Assembly: GCA_964387885.1 (NCBI GenBank)
Contig: CAYLYZ010000050.1
Location: 1-41,937, forward strand
Reading direction: 5' to 3'
From: JABGPL01 sp964387885
GTDB taxonomy: Bacteria; Electryoneota; AABM5-125-24; Hatepunaeales; Hatepunaeaceae
DNA length: 41,937 nt
Made by a program: the position numbers and the translations under genes. This document shows positions 41,172-41,937 of the stretch, piece by piece. Each line of letters begins with the position of its first letter. Position 1 is the first letter of the stretch. The notes below the pieces were generated by a model. It ran no database searches. It saw nothing but the letters and a program-made list of their open reading frames with translations, and was not told where the DNA came from.

Positions 41172-41937
41172 TTACAACGAATATCGTCTCACTATCTGAG
41201 ACTTACCATAACGCAAAGGATTTCTCTCTTCTTTGTCCTTTTCCTTAGAAACAATGAATCTTCTGAAGTACTCAGATTCCATCGGAAACCGAAGCGTAAA
41301 CTTATGGTGAAATTGACCAGGTTCATGGTCTTTATAAATTACTTCTATATCCAACAAATCCAATCTCTTCAACTTGTGAATAGACCTTTGGACAGTATTA
41401 ATGCTGTAACCGGTTTCCTTTTCAAGAGTTCTCATACTCACAAAGATATTATCTCCATCCCAATCACTATGCTCAGCCAATGTTTTCAAGATGCCTCGAT
41501 AAATTGGAGTCATTAGTTTATCGTTTATCTTTCGAAGTGCATTGTCCATTCTAATAGAAAAAGGCATATCCGTTTCTGACTTGGTTGAGTAACAGGATTT
41601 TCTTGATTCTCGTCTATATGCATTTTTCAACGAGGCAATCGCTTCCAACTTTTCGTAGGGATGAGATGGGTGTGAAGCATCAGGGACACGAGTAGCGTAA
41701 TCAAACATGTATGGAATCGCCTCACTCATCGACATACCATTGTCTCGGAGCTGGCAGGCGAGCTCGAAACCAGTATCATTGCGATTACCATATTCAGCTT
41801 GGTTCACAGACTTATTAACCCAATATTCTGGACTCATTACCGCTTTCTTTGAAGAAATTGGATTTTGGATTGAGTCCGGAGGCTCTAATTCCGGTGGTTC
41901 ACGCATGAGTTCGAGTAACCATTCTGGAGCCTCAGCT
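41172..41937 (-). CDS. Primase/replication-type protein, 5' end beyond the window
   Basis: The frame is open to the window edge; it is not limited to the ATG at 41906, because the upstream codons read AEAPEWLLELM without a stop. APEWLLEL is typical of the linker in element-borne primase/polymerase proteins. Next comes a PriCT-like helical domain, VNKSVNQAEYGNRNDTG with FELACQLRDNGMSMSEAI and YATRVPDASHP. The last 120 residues form a winged helix (SMRTLEKETGYSINTVQRSI, then KLRLDL-like wing) as in replication initiators. It probably starts replication of the integrated element or its circular form. The visible part is about 255 residues; catalytic residues of a primase would lie outside the window. 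Confidence 0.6.
   Translation of the reverse strand, partial: AEAPEWLLELMREPPELEPPDSIQNPISSKKAVMSPEYWVNKSVNQAEYGNRNDTGFELACQLRDNGMSMSEAIPYMFDYATRVPDASHPSHPYEKLEAIASLKNAYRRESRKSCYSTKSETDMPFSIRMDNALRKINDKLMTPIYRGILKTLAEHSDWDGDNIFVSMRTLEKETGYSINTVQRSIHKLKRLDLLDIEVIYKDHEPGQFHHKFTLRFPMESEYFRRFIVSKEKDKEERNPLRYGKSQIVRRYSL

Overview
The window looks like chromosomal DNA (moderate to low GC by eye) from an uncultivated Gram-negative bacterium, probably of the Fibrobacterota-Chlorobiota-Bacteroidota (FCB) superphylum or a neighbouring candidate phylum. The evidence is a DUF3098-type membrane protein (a mostly Bacteroidota family), a bacterial geranylgeranylglyceryl-phosphate synthase of the kind known from FCB genomes, outer-membrane beta-barrel proteins with signal peptides, and a NuoE-NuoF fusion. 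This placement is inferred from gene content; no rRNA is present.

Layout. 1-3000: accessory DNA, with a leftward cluster (RelE-like toxin, antitoxin, ribbon-helix-helix protein, small membrane protein, possible leader ORF) facing a rightward gene for a winged-helix protein with a deoxyribosyltransferase/TIR-like C-terminal domain, a likely nucleotide-acting defence effector. 3112-5038: two leftward tandem phosphate butyryl/acetyltransferase paralogues. 5320-11786: a rightward operon of a GT-C membrane glycosyltransferase, a multi-pass spermidine-synthase-like protein and an NtrB/NtrC-type two-component pair. 11903-23749: a respiratory operon, nuoA-B-C-(Cys-rich exported protein)-nuoD-nuoEF-(HEAT-like lipoprotein)-nuoG-H-I-def-ETF:quinone oxidoreductase, closed by a good terminator. 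The membrane proton-pump genes nuoJ-N are not in this window. 23851-32437: a tightly overlapping operon of a DHH phosphoesterase (apparently with an ATT start), alaS, GGGP synthase, nfo, a family 2 glycosyltransferase and mutS, followed by an AlkD-like glycosylase. 33227-33640: repeat-rich gene-free DNA with a MITE-like element. 33711-36574 (leftward): an alginate-export-type porin and an octahaem hydroxylamine-oxidoreductase-family cytochrome. 36789-39914 (leftward): a giant outer-membrane protein joining a zinc peptidase, a six-bladed propeller and a BamA-like barrel. 40045-40426: a DUF3098 gene that may be leaderless, and tRNA-Val(UAC). 40458 to the end: the start of an integrated element (AlpA-like regulator, primase-like protein cut by the window edge).

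How the genes fit together. The nuo and ETF-QO genes would send electrons from NADH and from acyl-CoA oxidation into the quinone pool. The Ptb pair interconverts acyl-CoA and acyl-phosphate. The octahaem cytochrome could act at the periplasmic end of a nitrogen-oxide or hydroxylamine reaction. The alaS-mutS operon combines translation, DNA repair and lipid/surface-polysaccharide genes. Three families of short palindromic repeats lie in intergenic gaps, and one of them is concentrated inside the nuo operon.
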